From assembly GCF_000003815.2 (NCBI RefSeq), contig NC_049979.1:15912393-15963434 (forward strand): DNA of 51,042 nt, in the 5' to 3' direction. The notes under the pieces were generated by a model. The model was not told the DNA's origin. It saw only the letters and a program-made list of their open reading frames with translations, and searched no databases. A program made the translations under genes and the position numbers. This document shows, in pieces, positions 8,682-19,020 of this stretch (positions are counted from its first letter, which is position 1; each line of letters starts with the position of its first letter). The stretch comes from Branchiostoma floridae. Taxonomy: Eukaryota; Chordata; Leptocardii; Amphioxiformes; Branchiostomatidae.

Positions 8682-9003
8682 GTGGTGGTAAACCAGTACT
8701 CAAATTATGTTGGAAATCTTATAATGTTCGTAAACTTGTATGATTGGCATGTGACCTTTATACGAAAAACCTTTTCACGAGATATATGGAACCGTTGTCA
8801 TGGTAACCATTTGGCGTGTTGCCAAATATTGAGAATGATACATATTTATGTAATGATTCTATGTTTTTTCCATTCTGTATGCCAATCTTGACAATATACC
8901 TGTTTTTCCGCCAAAGATGCCAAGTGTGTCAGTTGAATTCTTGTCTCCCTGTCCTTATATCGGTCGGAGAAGTAGGCATAAGGGGCTTTTCATGAAATGA
9001 AAA
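8682..9003 (+). repeat. split direct repeat B2 (right terminus)
   Basis: Right end of the element and partner of B1 (offset 5953). It ends CATGAAATGAAA and the flank continues with more A residues, so the exact crossover base cannot be fixed. Confidence 0.92.
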
Positions 9004-9200
9004 AAAAGATCGTCTGCCTTTAGCAACGGTTCAGATAAATGTGAGAGAAACGGTGTAGGGGAAAATAAGATCGTCTGCATCTTCCCTCGCAACGCCACAG
9101 GCAAAAGCACGGGAAACGGCACCAAAAAAAAAACAAAAAAAAAAACGTAAGAGAGACAGAAAAAAAGATCGTCTGCATCCCCCCTAGCAACGGCTCAGAC
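9004..9200 (+). repeat. three diverged GATCGTCTGC tandem copies
   Basis: AAAGATCGTCTGC occurs at about 9005-9017, 9066-9078 and 9164-9176, each followed by a similar 'ccctagcaacggctcaga' tract and an A-rich run. It abuts the right end of the retrotransposon. It may be the tail of another repeat into which the element inserted. Confidence 0.6.
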
Positions 9201-10470
9201 TCAAAGCGCGGGCTGCGTTAGTGATAGCGTTCTGTGTGTATCTGTATGCGAAGGTTTTTGCGTTGTCTCCTGGGTCCGATAATAAAACGTCAGAGCGAGT
9301 CAGACCGGTTAGTGTCGACCTGAAACAACAACCTCTCCGTCAGTCGGGCAGTGCAGGTGTGAGGTCCTGTTGTCCGGTTCTCCTGTCCGTGTCACTGTGA
9401 CCAGTACTGACCACCGCTGCAACTGACCACTGCGATCGCCAGCCAACCTAGCCAAGCACCCTGCTATCCTGTGCAACGAGAGGGTGGTAAGCATTTTAAT
9501 AATAAGCTTTCTAATATGTTATTTTCTCTTGACATTGATGGACCCATTTGCAGCGGTGGGAGCAATGCAACTTACGGTACCCCCAAAAGCGGTCGGGGGT
9601 ACATATTTGGGATAGGCTGAATTTGTGATAGTAGACATAGAAATGAACCCTTCCTTCTTTTTAATTTTTTCTTCGTCGCATGTCACCCTGTTCTTGGCTT
9701 AACGCAATATATTACTGATGATTTTGCTACTGTGTGCAACTAATTTTTCTATCTAGGCATCAGATAAATTTAAAGGCATTCATCTAATTCCTGGATATTT
9801 GTAAAAGTGTCTTTTTTAATTTTAAGAATCTTATGCAATATTAGATCGTTACCCTTGATGCAGCGTTGCTATATCGGATGCAATGCGGATGACTTTATTC
9901 GATAAAGTCGTTTACTTATGGGATTTAGTGCTTGTATCTGAATCGCATACATGTATCCTTGTGTGTGTGTGTTCATCAGTGAGCATAAGAATGCAGAATG
10001 CCTTCATAAAAAAATTATAAGGAATTATGAGAAAAAACAAAATGTTTCAATACATCTAGGGATAGTTAGAAGAGGTAATGTATTTATGCGTTAGTGCTTG
10101 CAGGCATTTTACATTTAGCTGTCGTCTGCTGCTATAAAAGATTTACCGCTAAATGTTTAATGGGGTTTTCCGTCCCCTAGGGACCGCTGGCTTACAAGAG
10201 CTGTCAGGACTGTGTACTGCCATAAAAGGCACACAGGGTTTGACAGAGCAGTGCGCTACCATAAAATGCACACACGGTCATGTAATGCGATTAGCAAGGG
10301 TCGTTGGGGCAGCCGTTTTACCTCTATGAAAAGGGAGGTATAGTTTTGCCTGGCATATGTGTACGCGAGCGTACGTGTACGGAGCTATCTCTCCAGAACG
10401 TTTCGAGTGATTGCGTGCGAATATTTCGTACAACCTCCTTGGTATATAGGAAAGTGTTGTTGACCCAACG
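9201..10470. other. unassigned stretch
   Basis: No convincing gene. A possible non-coding exon end (CAACGAGAGGGTG|GTAAGCATT) lies at 9474-9486. A GTACCCCC/GGGGGTAC inverted repeat lies near 9578-9602. A short TG run lies near 9961-9970. Confidence 0.4.
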
Positions 10471-10690
10471 GCCAGATTCCATTTTGGGCCTCCAGGTGGC
10501 CGGTTTCGGTACTGCAGCGGGACTTCCTGTTTTAGTATTTTCGGCCTTGGACATGGTGTGGTCCTGATATGTTTGTGTGGCAGGTACGTTTCGATGTAAG
10601 AAAGATGAGATGCAGATTTGGGCCCCCTAGCAACTTGTTCTGGAACTGCAGGGGCGATTTTGTTACAATCTTTCAAAGATGATACATGAA
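10471..10690 (+). repeat. dispersed repeat X, two diverged modules
   Basis: Two modules with 'tttgggccYcc...gtt.tgg.actgcagNgg' lie at about 10480-10535 and 10616-10660. Related copies are at 16540-16790 (plus) and 38185-38406 (minus). This explains the proline-rich open frames seen on the minus strand here. I could not assign a named family. Confidence 0.5.
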
Positions 10691-11581
10691 CAAATAAAGG
10701 AGAGTCGGATTTCCATGCTTTTTCCTTGAAAGCCATGTGGTGATATAGACAGGGAGAGATAAGGTTAATCGATGAAAAAATTCTACTACATATAATGGCC
10801 TTCGGCTAATACATCATCGTATTGAGTATAATAATCATAATAGCTTTGCTGTAAACCCATATCTTAAGGCAGCCAACTGACAACGGTATACATTACATAT
10901 GGAGGAATAATAAAATAGGTAGCTATAAAATACATGCAAAGTCAAACCTGTAGAAGTGAATCTCCTCCACATAACTGCAATACGTGACCTGGCAAATGTG
11001 GTCACTTTTTGGCGGTATCTTTAGGTAATCTACAGTCATCAAAAATTATTTCTATAGTGACCACCAGCCCACATAGACCAAACTGTATCGGTCCTCTAAG
11101 TGATCTTTTAATACTAGGAAGTTTTGACTGTGTATGAATATACCGAAAAAAATATTACTCTCAAGCTATTTCTACATTGTGTGCTTGCTTCAATTTCTTG
11201 TTAATTTGAATGCTTCTCTGTAGGAATCTAAAATGTCAATTATATTCTATGACTGTCTTAAGACGATATGTAACTTTTTTTATGTGTCTACAAGTCTCGA
11301 ATGCGATCTTCAAGAATCACACGTAAAAGCCTCGTGACAGCCAGACCCCTGGGAACGATACCGTCTCGTCACGTGGTGCCCTGGCAACGAGCCAGCAATG
11401 CACTTTACCCGATTGGTCCTGTTGATCAACCGTCTTTGAGTTTGAACTGCGGTAAAATAAAACATGGCGCATCGATTCGTATCTGTCCGAATGGAGGAAA
11501 GTTGACCTTCTACTGATCTAACTCTTAGGAGAGAGATGATATTTCAACTTTTATTGGTTCGTCTGTTTTCTTGTATGTCTC
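10691..11581. other. unassigned stretch
   Basis: AT-rich non-coding sequence. A perfect 9-bp inverted repeat GTGGTCACT/AGTGACCAC at about 10998-11064 could be a small foldback. A 71-codon open frame at 11301-11516 lacks any recognisable motif. Confidence 0.4.
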
Positions 11582-11974
11582 TATACACCTTTCTCACGCG
11601 GCGGCCATGACAGACCTAAAATGAGTTCAATGAGGCAAACAAAATAATTAGTAGTTCAACCAATGATAGCATGGAAATTGGAAAATTGACCAATAAGAGA
11701 ATGGCTGCATGTCCGTCAAATAGTTGCATAATTATGTTTTCATTTTGCATCTCTTATATTAAGGAGATATAGGATCAGTACGTGAATCTAAATTGCTACA
11801 TATTTCGCTGCATAACACTGGTTATAATATTTATTATTTGATCTCATATTGTGAAAATTTGTGTGGTCTGGGGAAAAAACTAAATGGGAGCTGATTTTAG
11901 AAACAACTTTTTTCTGTTTGCCTCATTGACCTCGTCTTCAATCTATGATGGCCGCTGTGTGAGAAAAGTGTATA
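11582..11974. mobile_element. MITE with ~60-bp terminal inverted repeats and TA flanks
   Basis: The left end TATACACCTTTCTCACGCGG and the right end (read inward) TATACACTTTTCTCACACAG pair over about 60 bp with scattered mismatches, sharing GCGGCCAT and CAATGAGGCAAACA. The ends are bordered by TA. There is no coding capacity in ~390 bp. TA duplication fits a Tc1/mariner-like origin, but the superfamily is not certain. It directly abuts the A box of the SINE downstream. Confidence 0.7.
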
Positions 11975-12200
11975 GCTCAACTGGTAGCAGCCTCACAGTT
12001 GAGCTCCTGGTTCCAAGCAGTTGGTAAACTGGGACCTGCACCCGTCTTTTAGAAATGATGTAAAATGGGGGTCCCGTGTTCGAAGGAGTTCCTCAAGAAC
12101 GTTAAAGAAAAGGGACAAGGAGACCTGTTGCCTCTTGTCCCACTAGGCACTACAATCTTCTAGACGAACTGAATATGTCTTAGTTATCTGAGTTATTTTA
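11972..12200 (+). mobile_element. tRNA-derived SINE
   Basis: A pol III A box (TAGCTCAACTGGTAGCAG) at about 11972-11989 and a B box (GGTTCCAAGC) about 35 nt later form a tRNA-like head. The body has 'gttcctcaagaacgttaaag', which resembles the body of the other SINEs here. The 3' limit is uncertain. Confidence 0.6.
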
Positions 12201-12242
12201 GCCATTCGTCGATGTAGATTAGACATTAAGGTAATAAGATAG

Positions 12243-12333
12243 GCCGAAAAGCAGTCACTCAATCAACTGGATACGTCGATGAAGATTTGATCTAAAAATT
12301 CATATCCAGATTCTTGAGTAACTGCTTTTCGGC
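12243..12333. repeat. 91-bp foldback (31-bp arms)
   Basis: The left arm 12243-12273 (GCCGAAAAGCAG...) and right arm 12303-12333 (...CTGCTTTTCGGC) pair at 27 of 31 positions around a 29-nt loop. The size is like a pre-miRNA, but a degenerate MITE is equally possible. Confidence 0.6.
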
Positions 12334-12339
12334 ATATTT

Positions 12340-13807
12340 TTGCCATTATATTATAGAAAACCTAGCCGACACACGATTTCGGCATACATATGCGTGCACT
12401 TGATACTCCTGGCACACATTACGTTATTGGTTAGATGTCACGTATACCGATATAGCTTGGAATGGATATTGCAGATGATAGCACCATGCACGTGGTCGGC
12501 ATGTGAGGTGGAAAGATGGATGCGATGATACCTGAAGATCGCTACGGTAGAACGAAGCAATATCACTCAGTTGTCATGATGCGAAAAGTGCGCAGCACTG
12601 CGAGGGGATAGATGGATGGATGGATAAGATATGTGTTAGTTCGTACCGCATGGCTACTTTTCTGAAGCGTCAACTTTAGATTTCATGGTATGGATTTTTC
12701 TTGGAACTTGGAAGTGAATACCAGACTACGAGTATCGGTCACAGAGGTATTTTTGAAAGTTCTGGATTGAAGTTGAAATGGAATTTCCAACACGAAAATT
12801 GGACTAACCCAAAGTTTTGACTGCCGTTTGTCAAGAACTACGCAATCCACTTCTTTCGTGACGTCACGTTAATATGCAGATAAAACACGTGACTCGACGA
12901 GCAGTGGATTATAATTTACAGAAAGACTATGGCGCCCCCCGTCCCTGTTTCTGGTTTATGGCGCCCCCGTCTCTTACGCTTTCAACTTTCTGTGTTGGAA
13001 ATTACAGTTCAACACAGTTCCACTTAAAAAATCCAGTATGGCTTCTATCAACACAGGCAAACTTTCAATCACGTATTGTAGTGTTAGTTTCAGTTTCTCT
13101 AAACTCAGACATTGAGAAACTGAAACTGGAAAGATTGCATCGACCGAAACTCTGGAATCGCCCAAGTCATGAGCTTCAACAGTAAAACCTGACGTTGCCC
13201 GATGGCGCTCATGTGATACCAGCAATGTGTAATAAACTGACACAGACGTAGTTTCTAATGACAGAAGGCTGCATGTGACCCTTGGGGCGGTACGTAAGAG
13301 GTAATGTGGTTGGGCATGGAGATGATCACACTATCATTGCAGCTTCGGTCTACAGCAAGCGACCGTTATCTGCTGTGGCTAGAGAGCTGTCATGGTAAGA
13401 TTTCTATTGCCTTTCCTTGATAAGAACGTTTCTGTTGTTTGTTAAAAATGATGCTCAGAAAGATGTTTTTGGGCCTTGATGTGACTAGATGTGATATTCA
13501 TAAATATGCATAATGTAATGTTGAAGTGTATTATCATAGCCTATTTTGATGAATATTTACAGAACCTTGCCATTGTTTGCAATGTTTTAGAAATTGAGTT
13601 GCACTATGGAGTACTCTATGTCTTGTGCGCTGACAGAAACATAGTAAGAAATGAGTAAAAGAATGATATCTTAACTTGAAATGCAGTAAGATCTGTTTTG
13701 AGGAACGACTACGGGTAGCACTTTGCATGCATTTGATTTTGTCGTCCCAAATGCACGTCAATCATCTAGTCCTCTAGCCTTATGAAATATTGCCAGGAAG
13801 AGCTCTC
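12340..13807. other. unassigned stretch with possible regulatory motifs
   Basis: No supported gene. It contains the paired IRF-like motifs at 13086-13127 and a potential first-exon end (GAGCTGTCATG|GTAAGATTT) at 13386-13396. Open frames are short and lack motifs. Confidence 0.4.
13086..13127. promoter_or_regulatory. inverted pair of ISRE/IRF-like motifs
   Basis: AGTTTCAGTTTCTC (13086-13099) and its exact reverse complement GAGAAACTGAAACT (13114-13127) flank a 14-nt spacer. Each arm matches the GAAANNGAAA interferon-regulatory-factor consensus. Confidence 0.35.
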
Positions 13808-13808
13808 T

Positions 13809-13835
13809 ATATACTCCTTACGGCAAGGAGTATAT
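13809..13835. repeat. perfect 11-bp hairpin
   Basis: ATATACTCCTT and AAGGAGTATAT are separated by ACGGC. Its role is unknown. Confidence 0.7.
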
Positions 13836-14219
13836 TCATTACAAAATTAATCTTTATTACAAAGCCCCAAAACGTATCGATTCCAGAGTAACAAGCGAAC
13901 TCATATACAATGGCGTAGAAATCAAAGGTAAAGATGTTAGATTTATATGATGTTTCTACGTACGTTGTTGGGGGTTGGTATGGTTGCGACTTCTTTGGCG
14001 ACAGATGCTAGTAGATGACCCTACGTTTATTATGATAAGTCATACATTTTGTGATTTTAGAAGAAATGTAGTTTTTCAAGGCTTTCTTCGTAGTATTAGC
14101 TCAGAAAGATTGTGGCATCTATTCATAAAAACACTGTCTATTTCAGTCTCACAATAAGAATGCTAACACATGAAATGTATTTCGTTTCCACTGCCTCCAT
14201 TATACAGTACATAATGAAC

Positions 14220-14319
14220 NNNNNNNNNNNNNNNNNNNNNNNNNNNNNNNNNNNNNNNNNNNNNNNNNNNNNNNNNNNNNNNNNNNNNNNNNNNNNNNNN
14301 NNNNNNNNNNNNNNNNNNN
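14220..14319. other. assembly gap (100 N)
   Basis: A run of exactly 100 N, the conventional size for a gap of unknown length. Confidence 0.99.
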
Positions 14320-14704
14320 TATACGAGTTGATGAATGTGTGTTGTGAATAGCATCTCTTTTTTGTCGACATCAAATCTGTTGCGAGAAATCGGAACGACA
14401 CCCCAGAGGGTATCATTAAAAGCGCGTATTTCTCGGAAACATACTCTTGTACATGTATATGTAATAGCTATAGCCTCTACCAGACTACTGCCTTCGGCTG
14501 AGAGTGTATCATAGCTTTTGGTGGAGTTTGGCCATCGTAAGAGTTCAAACTGGGCAGCACGGAGGCTTTGATCATCAAATTCTCTTCGTTATCATCAAGT
14601 ACTGGAGGAGAATTCTTATTGAATAGCCTTAAACAATGCTTATAACTAGATGTTCAAAGTTTAGGTGTGACGGATCGTTCAGCTGCTGCGGCGCCGCGTG
14701 CATG

Positions 14705-15292
14705 CGAAGCTGGTGTGTTGCACCGAAGGGCAGTTATACCGGCTATACAGATACAGGTACAGAAGCTGGTGCGTTACACCGAAGGGCGTTTGTATCGGAT
14801 ATACTGATACAGATACAGAAGCTGGTGTGTTATACCGAAGGGCGGTTATATCAGCTATACTTATACAGATACAGAAGCTGGTGTGTTACGCCGAAGGGCG
14901 GTTATACCGGCTATATAGATACAGACACAGAAGCTGGTGTGTTACGCCGAAGGGCGCTTATACCGGCCATACAACCACAGATACAGAAGCTGGTGTGTTA
15001 TACCGAAGGGCGGTTATACCGGCTCTACAGATACAGATACAGATTGAGCTGGTGTGTTACGCCGAAAGGGCGGTTATACCGGCTATAACGTTAACGTTAT
15101 AGATACAGATACAGAAACTGTTGTGTTACACCGAAGAGCGGTTATACCGGCCATACAACCACAGATACAGAAGCTGGTGTGTTATACCGAAGGGGGGTTA
15201 TACAGGCTATACTTATACACGTACAGAAGCTGGTGTGTTACGCCGAAGGGCGCTAGCTTATACCCACAATATATACAGATGCAGATACAGAA
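14705..15292 (+). repeat. 56-bp minisatellite (VNTR), 10-11 copies
   Basis: Unit starts (GCTGGTG) fall at 14709, 14765, 14821, 14877, 14933, 14989, 15048, 15117, 15173 and 15229, so the period is 56 except for two longer units (59 and 69). Each unit has 'tgttacgccgaagggcggttataccgg' followed by ACAGAT repeats. The core resembles the 3' tail of the SINEs at 15751 and 19765. Since 56 is not a multiple of 3, the long open frames simply rotate and are not genes. Confidence 0.9.
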
Positions 15293-15750
15293 CTTCTCTG
15301 GCAAAACACTACCCATATTCTAAACGACTTCTATCTTAGACAAAATTCAACAATTTGTTAACCACACAAAGTAAAAGAAGTCTGGGCGAGGCTATATTTG
15401 TAACAGTCACCCCTCGCCACTCTGTCTCGCCAAACGCTGATTGATGTGGGGATAGATTAATACTGAGCAGCCCACATAAACCCGTCTTGATTTGCAAGTT
15501 AGATATACCTCATCTGTCACCATTAAGGGGTACGTTACACGGGTGTAGTGGGGATATCTTCTGTCATCATCATCATACCTCCGCGATTGTACTGTGCGAT
15601 CAGGTTTTATTGCTTTCTGTCGTATAATGACACTGAAACATACAAAATTGCCAAGTGGCGAAAGATTGTGATCGTTTTTTCACAACTTGTCCACGTCGCT
15701 CTCTTTTATAGATGAAAAGTTGTCCGTTGGTTGTGTGGTGATTTCCAAGT
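15293..15750. other. unassigned stretch
   Basis: I see no gene or repeat boundary here, apart from a short ATC run near 15563-15575. Confidence 0.4.
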
Positions 15751-16165
15751 AGATGTAGCATTTGTTTATTTGTTTGTTTGTTTGTTTGTTTGTTTGTATT
15801 GCATAATCGTTAAACCGCCTCATGGCGTAACACATCAGGTTTGTACAGAAGAGTACAAGCTGCATATCCTGACAGATTTATTTGATCCACTCACACCGGG
15901 AAGGACTCCTACTCTTTTCGATAAGTGTGGTGGGTTCTTATACGTTCTCGAAGTGTGGCTCTCCTAAAAAACTGGACCTCCATTTAACGTCCTATCCGAG
16001 GGACGGCTATAACCAAAGGCAAAGCTAGGCATTCATTATCACCTGAGTAAAGTGAGTAAAGCACCTTTCCCAAGGGTACAAGATCACAAGATCGGTGACA
16101 CGGCAGGATTTGAACTCAAGACCTCTAGGTCCCGAACCAAACACACTGCACCACGCGATCTCAAT
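15751..16165 (-). mobile_element. tRNA-derived SINE (minus strand) with (CAAA)n tail
   Basis: Read on the minus strand: tRNA-like head with A box (GTGGTGCAGTG, 16145-16155) and B box (GAGTTCAAATCC, 16106-16117), then 'cctcggataggacgttaaatggagg', 'aagaacccaccacacttatcg', 'gtgtgagtggatcaaataaa', a 'gtgttacgccatgaggcgg' 3' domain and a CAAA tail, seen on plus as the TTTG run at about 15757-15800. It looks full length. Confidence 0.8.
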
Positions 16166-16325
16166 GTTGTAACAAACGTTACTGAGTAAAGTGAGGAAAT
16201 TTGTGTAAAGTGTGGCGCGATTCCGAAGGGCACAACGTCGCTGGCATGTCAGGAGATTCGAACCCAGGACCTCTGGGCCAAACGCCCCAAACCGCTAGGC
16301 CAACAGGACACCACAGCTACGTATC
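16166..16325 (-). mobile_element. second SINE head (minus strand), interrupted by the first
   Basis: On the minus strand a separate tRNA-like head has A box TTGGCCTAGCGGTTTGG and B box GGGTTCGAATCTCC, then 'cacactttac' and 'ctcactttactcag', a body stretch shared with the SINE at 15751-16165. That second SINE begins straight after it, so the younger SINE probably landed within the older one. Confidence 0.6.
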
Positions 16326-16539
16326 GGTACTAACAGATAGTCTGTTAGATGCGTGTAGACAGAGACGACTTGGGGAATTACAGTTGAACTTTAGGAGACA
16401 CGATCTGCGTTTCGTCAACGTACAGCAAATACGTCACTCCTTTATTGCGCATAGCTTCACTTTGACGTTGATTTGATTTAGCTATTACTAGTATTAGATC
16501 CACAATTAGTCTGATGCATAGCAGACCCTATATTCCTTT

Positions 16540-16790
16540 TTTACCTACATGAAAAATGAATGGAGTTCTTGGTGTGTCTGTCTGTGTGCATGGGTATCAC
16601 TATGTGTCTGAATTTCTGGATATTTGTGGTCAGCACGTCTGGGTGGATTGTAATGATGCCTGGTTTATAGATAGGGGTTGAGAAAACAAAAGTCAATGCT
16701 AATTTTGGCCCCCTGGTGTGTGACATTGGTACTACAGTAGAACGTCTGTTTTTGTATTTTCTGCAAGTCCTGGACGTGTTAAGGTTTTGA
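16540..16790 (+). repeat. dispersed repeat X copy
   Basis: It has a TG-rich 5' part, then 'ggattgtaatgatgcctggt', 'aggggttgaga' and 'ttttggccccctggtg...ggtactacagt'. The same blocks, reversed, form 38185-38406. Confidence 0.55.
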
Positions 16791-17545
16791 TTTTGTGGTG
16801 GCAGTTAGCTTTTGATTTATGTACGAATCACTGTGTGTTTTATGCACGCTTGTTCGCATTGTTACAAACAATATTCAAGTTCATATATTGTTACAAAAGG
16901 AATCGAAATCCGATGGAAAACAGACCCTGTCATCTTTCTATATCCCAAGCTACATCTCTGTTATCGTATTTTAAAAATTCATGCCGCTCTACATATGCGA
17001 GCCTATACGGGCCGTGGCCGTTACGGCACCCGTGAGATGTAATTATCCTCCCGTAAAATCCGAGACTGTTACCGGCTAACCCATCCGTGCTGCCCCGGTG
17101 GATGGACCGTGACACCGCTGAATAGATTCCTCACGCCGGGGTTACAGACCCTTTTGACGTACTGTGCAGATGAGATTGGTGTTTTATGGTACTAGGCAGG
17201 CAGTTGGGGGTTCGGATGTCAACCGTATACCTCTAACTGCAGTCGTATATTGCTACACGACAAGGCAATGGTTTAGAAACTCACTATGTAAAAAGTAGTA
17301 ATATTCTTGCTGTCTTTGACTATGAGGATGCAAAATCATATTTAGGAGATCATTATCTTCAAAACCTGTAGTCCTTCAAATTATTTAGAACAACGGAAAA
17401 TGGACATTATAATCAGGAATATCACAGAAACCTACATATAAGCTATTTGTATATTTTCACCCTGTATGGGGGTCTTTAAGTACTAGCCAAACGTTCGGAA
17501 AGACAGATTCAATAAAACAATAAATTATAATATACTAGAATGATA
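16791..17545. other. unassigned stretch
   Basis: No supported gene. 16985-17150 is locally GC-rich, with 'gccgttacggcacccg' and 'tcacgccggggttaca', but has no clear coding frame. Confidence 0.4.
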
Positions 17546-17752
17546 TGCTGTAAATGTTCGCGGTGGATTAATATTCGCGGTTTTCGCTGTGACCACTTCA
17601 CCGCGAACTTAAAACCACCGCGAACATTTTTCTATTATAGTACTAGTATTAGACTGCAGTCTATAGTGTCACCGCGAACAAACCACCGCGAAAAGTCCTT
17701 TTTCCCGCTACCGCAAAATCAAATCCCCGCGAACCTAAATGCATTTACAGTA
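17546..17752. mobile_element. CCGCGAA-rich MITE
   Basis: The ends are CTGTAAATG (17548-17556) and CATTTACAG (17742-17750) in inverted orientation. The interior has at least six copies of TTCGCGG/CCGCGAA in both orientations, giving a strongly self-complementary element of about 200 bp. No coding capacity. Confidence 0.7.
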
Positions 17753-18004
17753 GCTAGAAAATGGATTACGTGGAATGAAATCAGAGAATCGCCATTTGTC
17801 ATGATGCAGAACGATCCATTGCCACAGTATCAAATCAAAACTTTTTTTGTATGATGTGTTGAACGAAATAAAGTTTTCAGGCCTAGGTCTTAAGTTGCCA
17901 CGTCTAAACACCGAAAATGACTTTGTTTGTAACGGCCACCGAATCGCAAATGCATTTGTATAAGCATCAAAATCAGGGATGAAGGGTTCTGGAAACATCC
18001 TAGT

Positions 18005-18400
18005 GTTGTGATATAGATAGCTTTATTGCATAGCAATTGTACGGGGTATACAAAGTATGGCATCTACATAACTACAGTTCTATAACTTAACGCTAATCTA
18101 ACTAATATAGAAGTTGTAGTATAGGAAAAGTTTCTTACAATCATTGGAGTCTTTTACAATCATTGGAGGAATTTTCTAATGTCTAAACCTTCTTTGATAT
18201 ATTTTCCTATATCTGTCATGCAGGGATTGTCACATGTCATTATGTATTTGAATTTGCGCTTCAGGTCCATTGAGATAAATCCTTGTGTATAAGATAATAG
18301 CCTTGTGTACGGAGAATTTCGTATTTCAGAATATTTGGGACATACAGCCATAAAGTGATATTCGTCTCCAACCCGGGCGTCCTCTTGGGGACACCATCAT
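18005..18400 (-). pseudogene. LINE 3' fragment: C-terminus of the RT ORF plus 3' UTR
   Basis: On the minus strand a frame reads EDARVGDEYHFMAVCPKYSEIR and ends at a stop at 18160. The GDEYHF...CP.Y..IR signature is the C-terminal Cys/His region that follows the RT domain in many non-LTR retrotransposons. It is followed by a short 3' UTR with an AATAAA signal ('gcaataaagctat', plus 18019-18031) and a TATC-like end near 18010. A stop just upstream of the conserved region shows 5' truncation. The clade (CR1/L2-like) is not resolved. Confidence 0.72.
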
Positions 18401-18815
18401 AACCTGACCCAGTTCTGTCAGACACACACGCGCCTCTATCTGTGTGTGATCTATTCTCTAATAACTTCTCATCAAATTATTACTGATTTATGACTTTCTC
18501 CGAGTCGGTTTTCGGCAATTCATTTTCATCTGATTCCGAAGGACTCAATTTCTGTCCGACTTTCTGACCCTTCGGAGTCACCTTGTAAATCCTATAGCGA
18601 ATATTCCGAACGTGTAAGTGAAATAGATAGACATATAAGTATAATCTTTTTGAACTTTTGATGGAAATATATTTTATTCAAACCATAATTTTGTCCGTGC
18701 AGGGAATGAAAAAACAACAAAATTAGGGATAGCAAAATAAACGACGCGGGGTATAATATTGAAATGGATTCAAAGAGGCTGTTATTTTTGTTCCATATGT
18801 GATATCATGCACATT
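18401..18815. other. unassigned stretch
   Basis: AT-rich. It has a few diverged 'ccgaaggactcaattt'/'ccttcggagtca' inverted blocks at about 18535-18585 and no gene. Confidence 0.35.
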
Positions 18816-19020
18816 TATGTCATAATTGCCCTGACCTCCGACCCCTCCTTTTGCCTGTTTTTAAAGTTTTGTATCAAAACAAATGTATACTTGTTCATAT
18901 TTTTCAATTACAGTAAACTGTACTTTGTATATTTCATTTTATTCATGGAAGCCAGGAAGAATAGTGATGTATCACCAATGCCTTATGGTGATCTTAATGA
19001 ATAAACCTAATAAGCCAAAG
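18816..19020 (+). repeat. possible LINE 3' UTR relic
   Basis: It resembles the 3' UTR of chordate LINEs: 'tgacctccgaccc', a T-rich middle, 'gaagccaggaagaatagtgatg', 'ggtgatcttaatgaataaa' with a polyadenylation-like signal. There is no coding part. Confidence 0.35.

Larger units (their letters stand above)
1419..9003 (+). mobile_element. Ngaro-like tyrosine-recombinase retrotransposon (DIRS order)
   Basis: This is an apparently complete 7.6 kb element. Its ends are A1 (left) and B2 (right). Internally B1 and A2 abut and share the trinucleotide AAA. The order is A1 - SGNH hydrolase - B1/A2 - gag - RT/RNase H - tyrosine recombinase - B2. There are no LTRs, no DDE integrase and no visible target duplication, as known for DIRS-type elements, which insert through a circular DNA intermediate. 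A1 and A2 look identical over 161 bp. B1 and B2 differ at one position seen by eye (2776 C versus 8729 T). All reading frames are intact, so the insertion is probably recent. I infer the Ngaro-like type from the split direct repeats and the SGNH ORF. Confidence 0.9.

Noticed and set aside
10278-10736. 152-codon minus-strand frame rich in Pro/Lys
   Set aside because: It is the translation of two diverged modules of dispersed repeat X.
14636-15339. Repetitive proteins in several frames
   Set aside because: The 56-bp VNTR lacks stops in forward frames and rotates frame every unit. There is no start context and no non-repeat domain.
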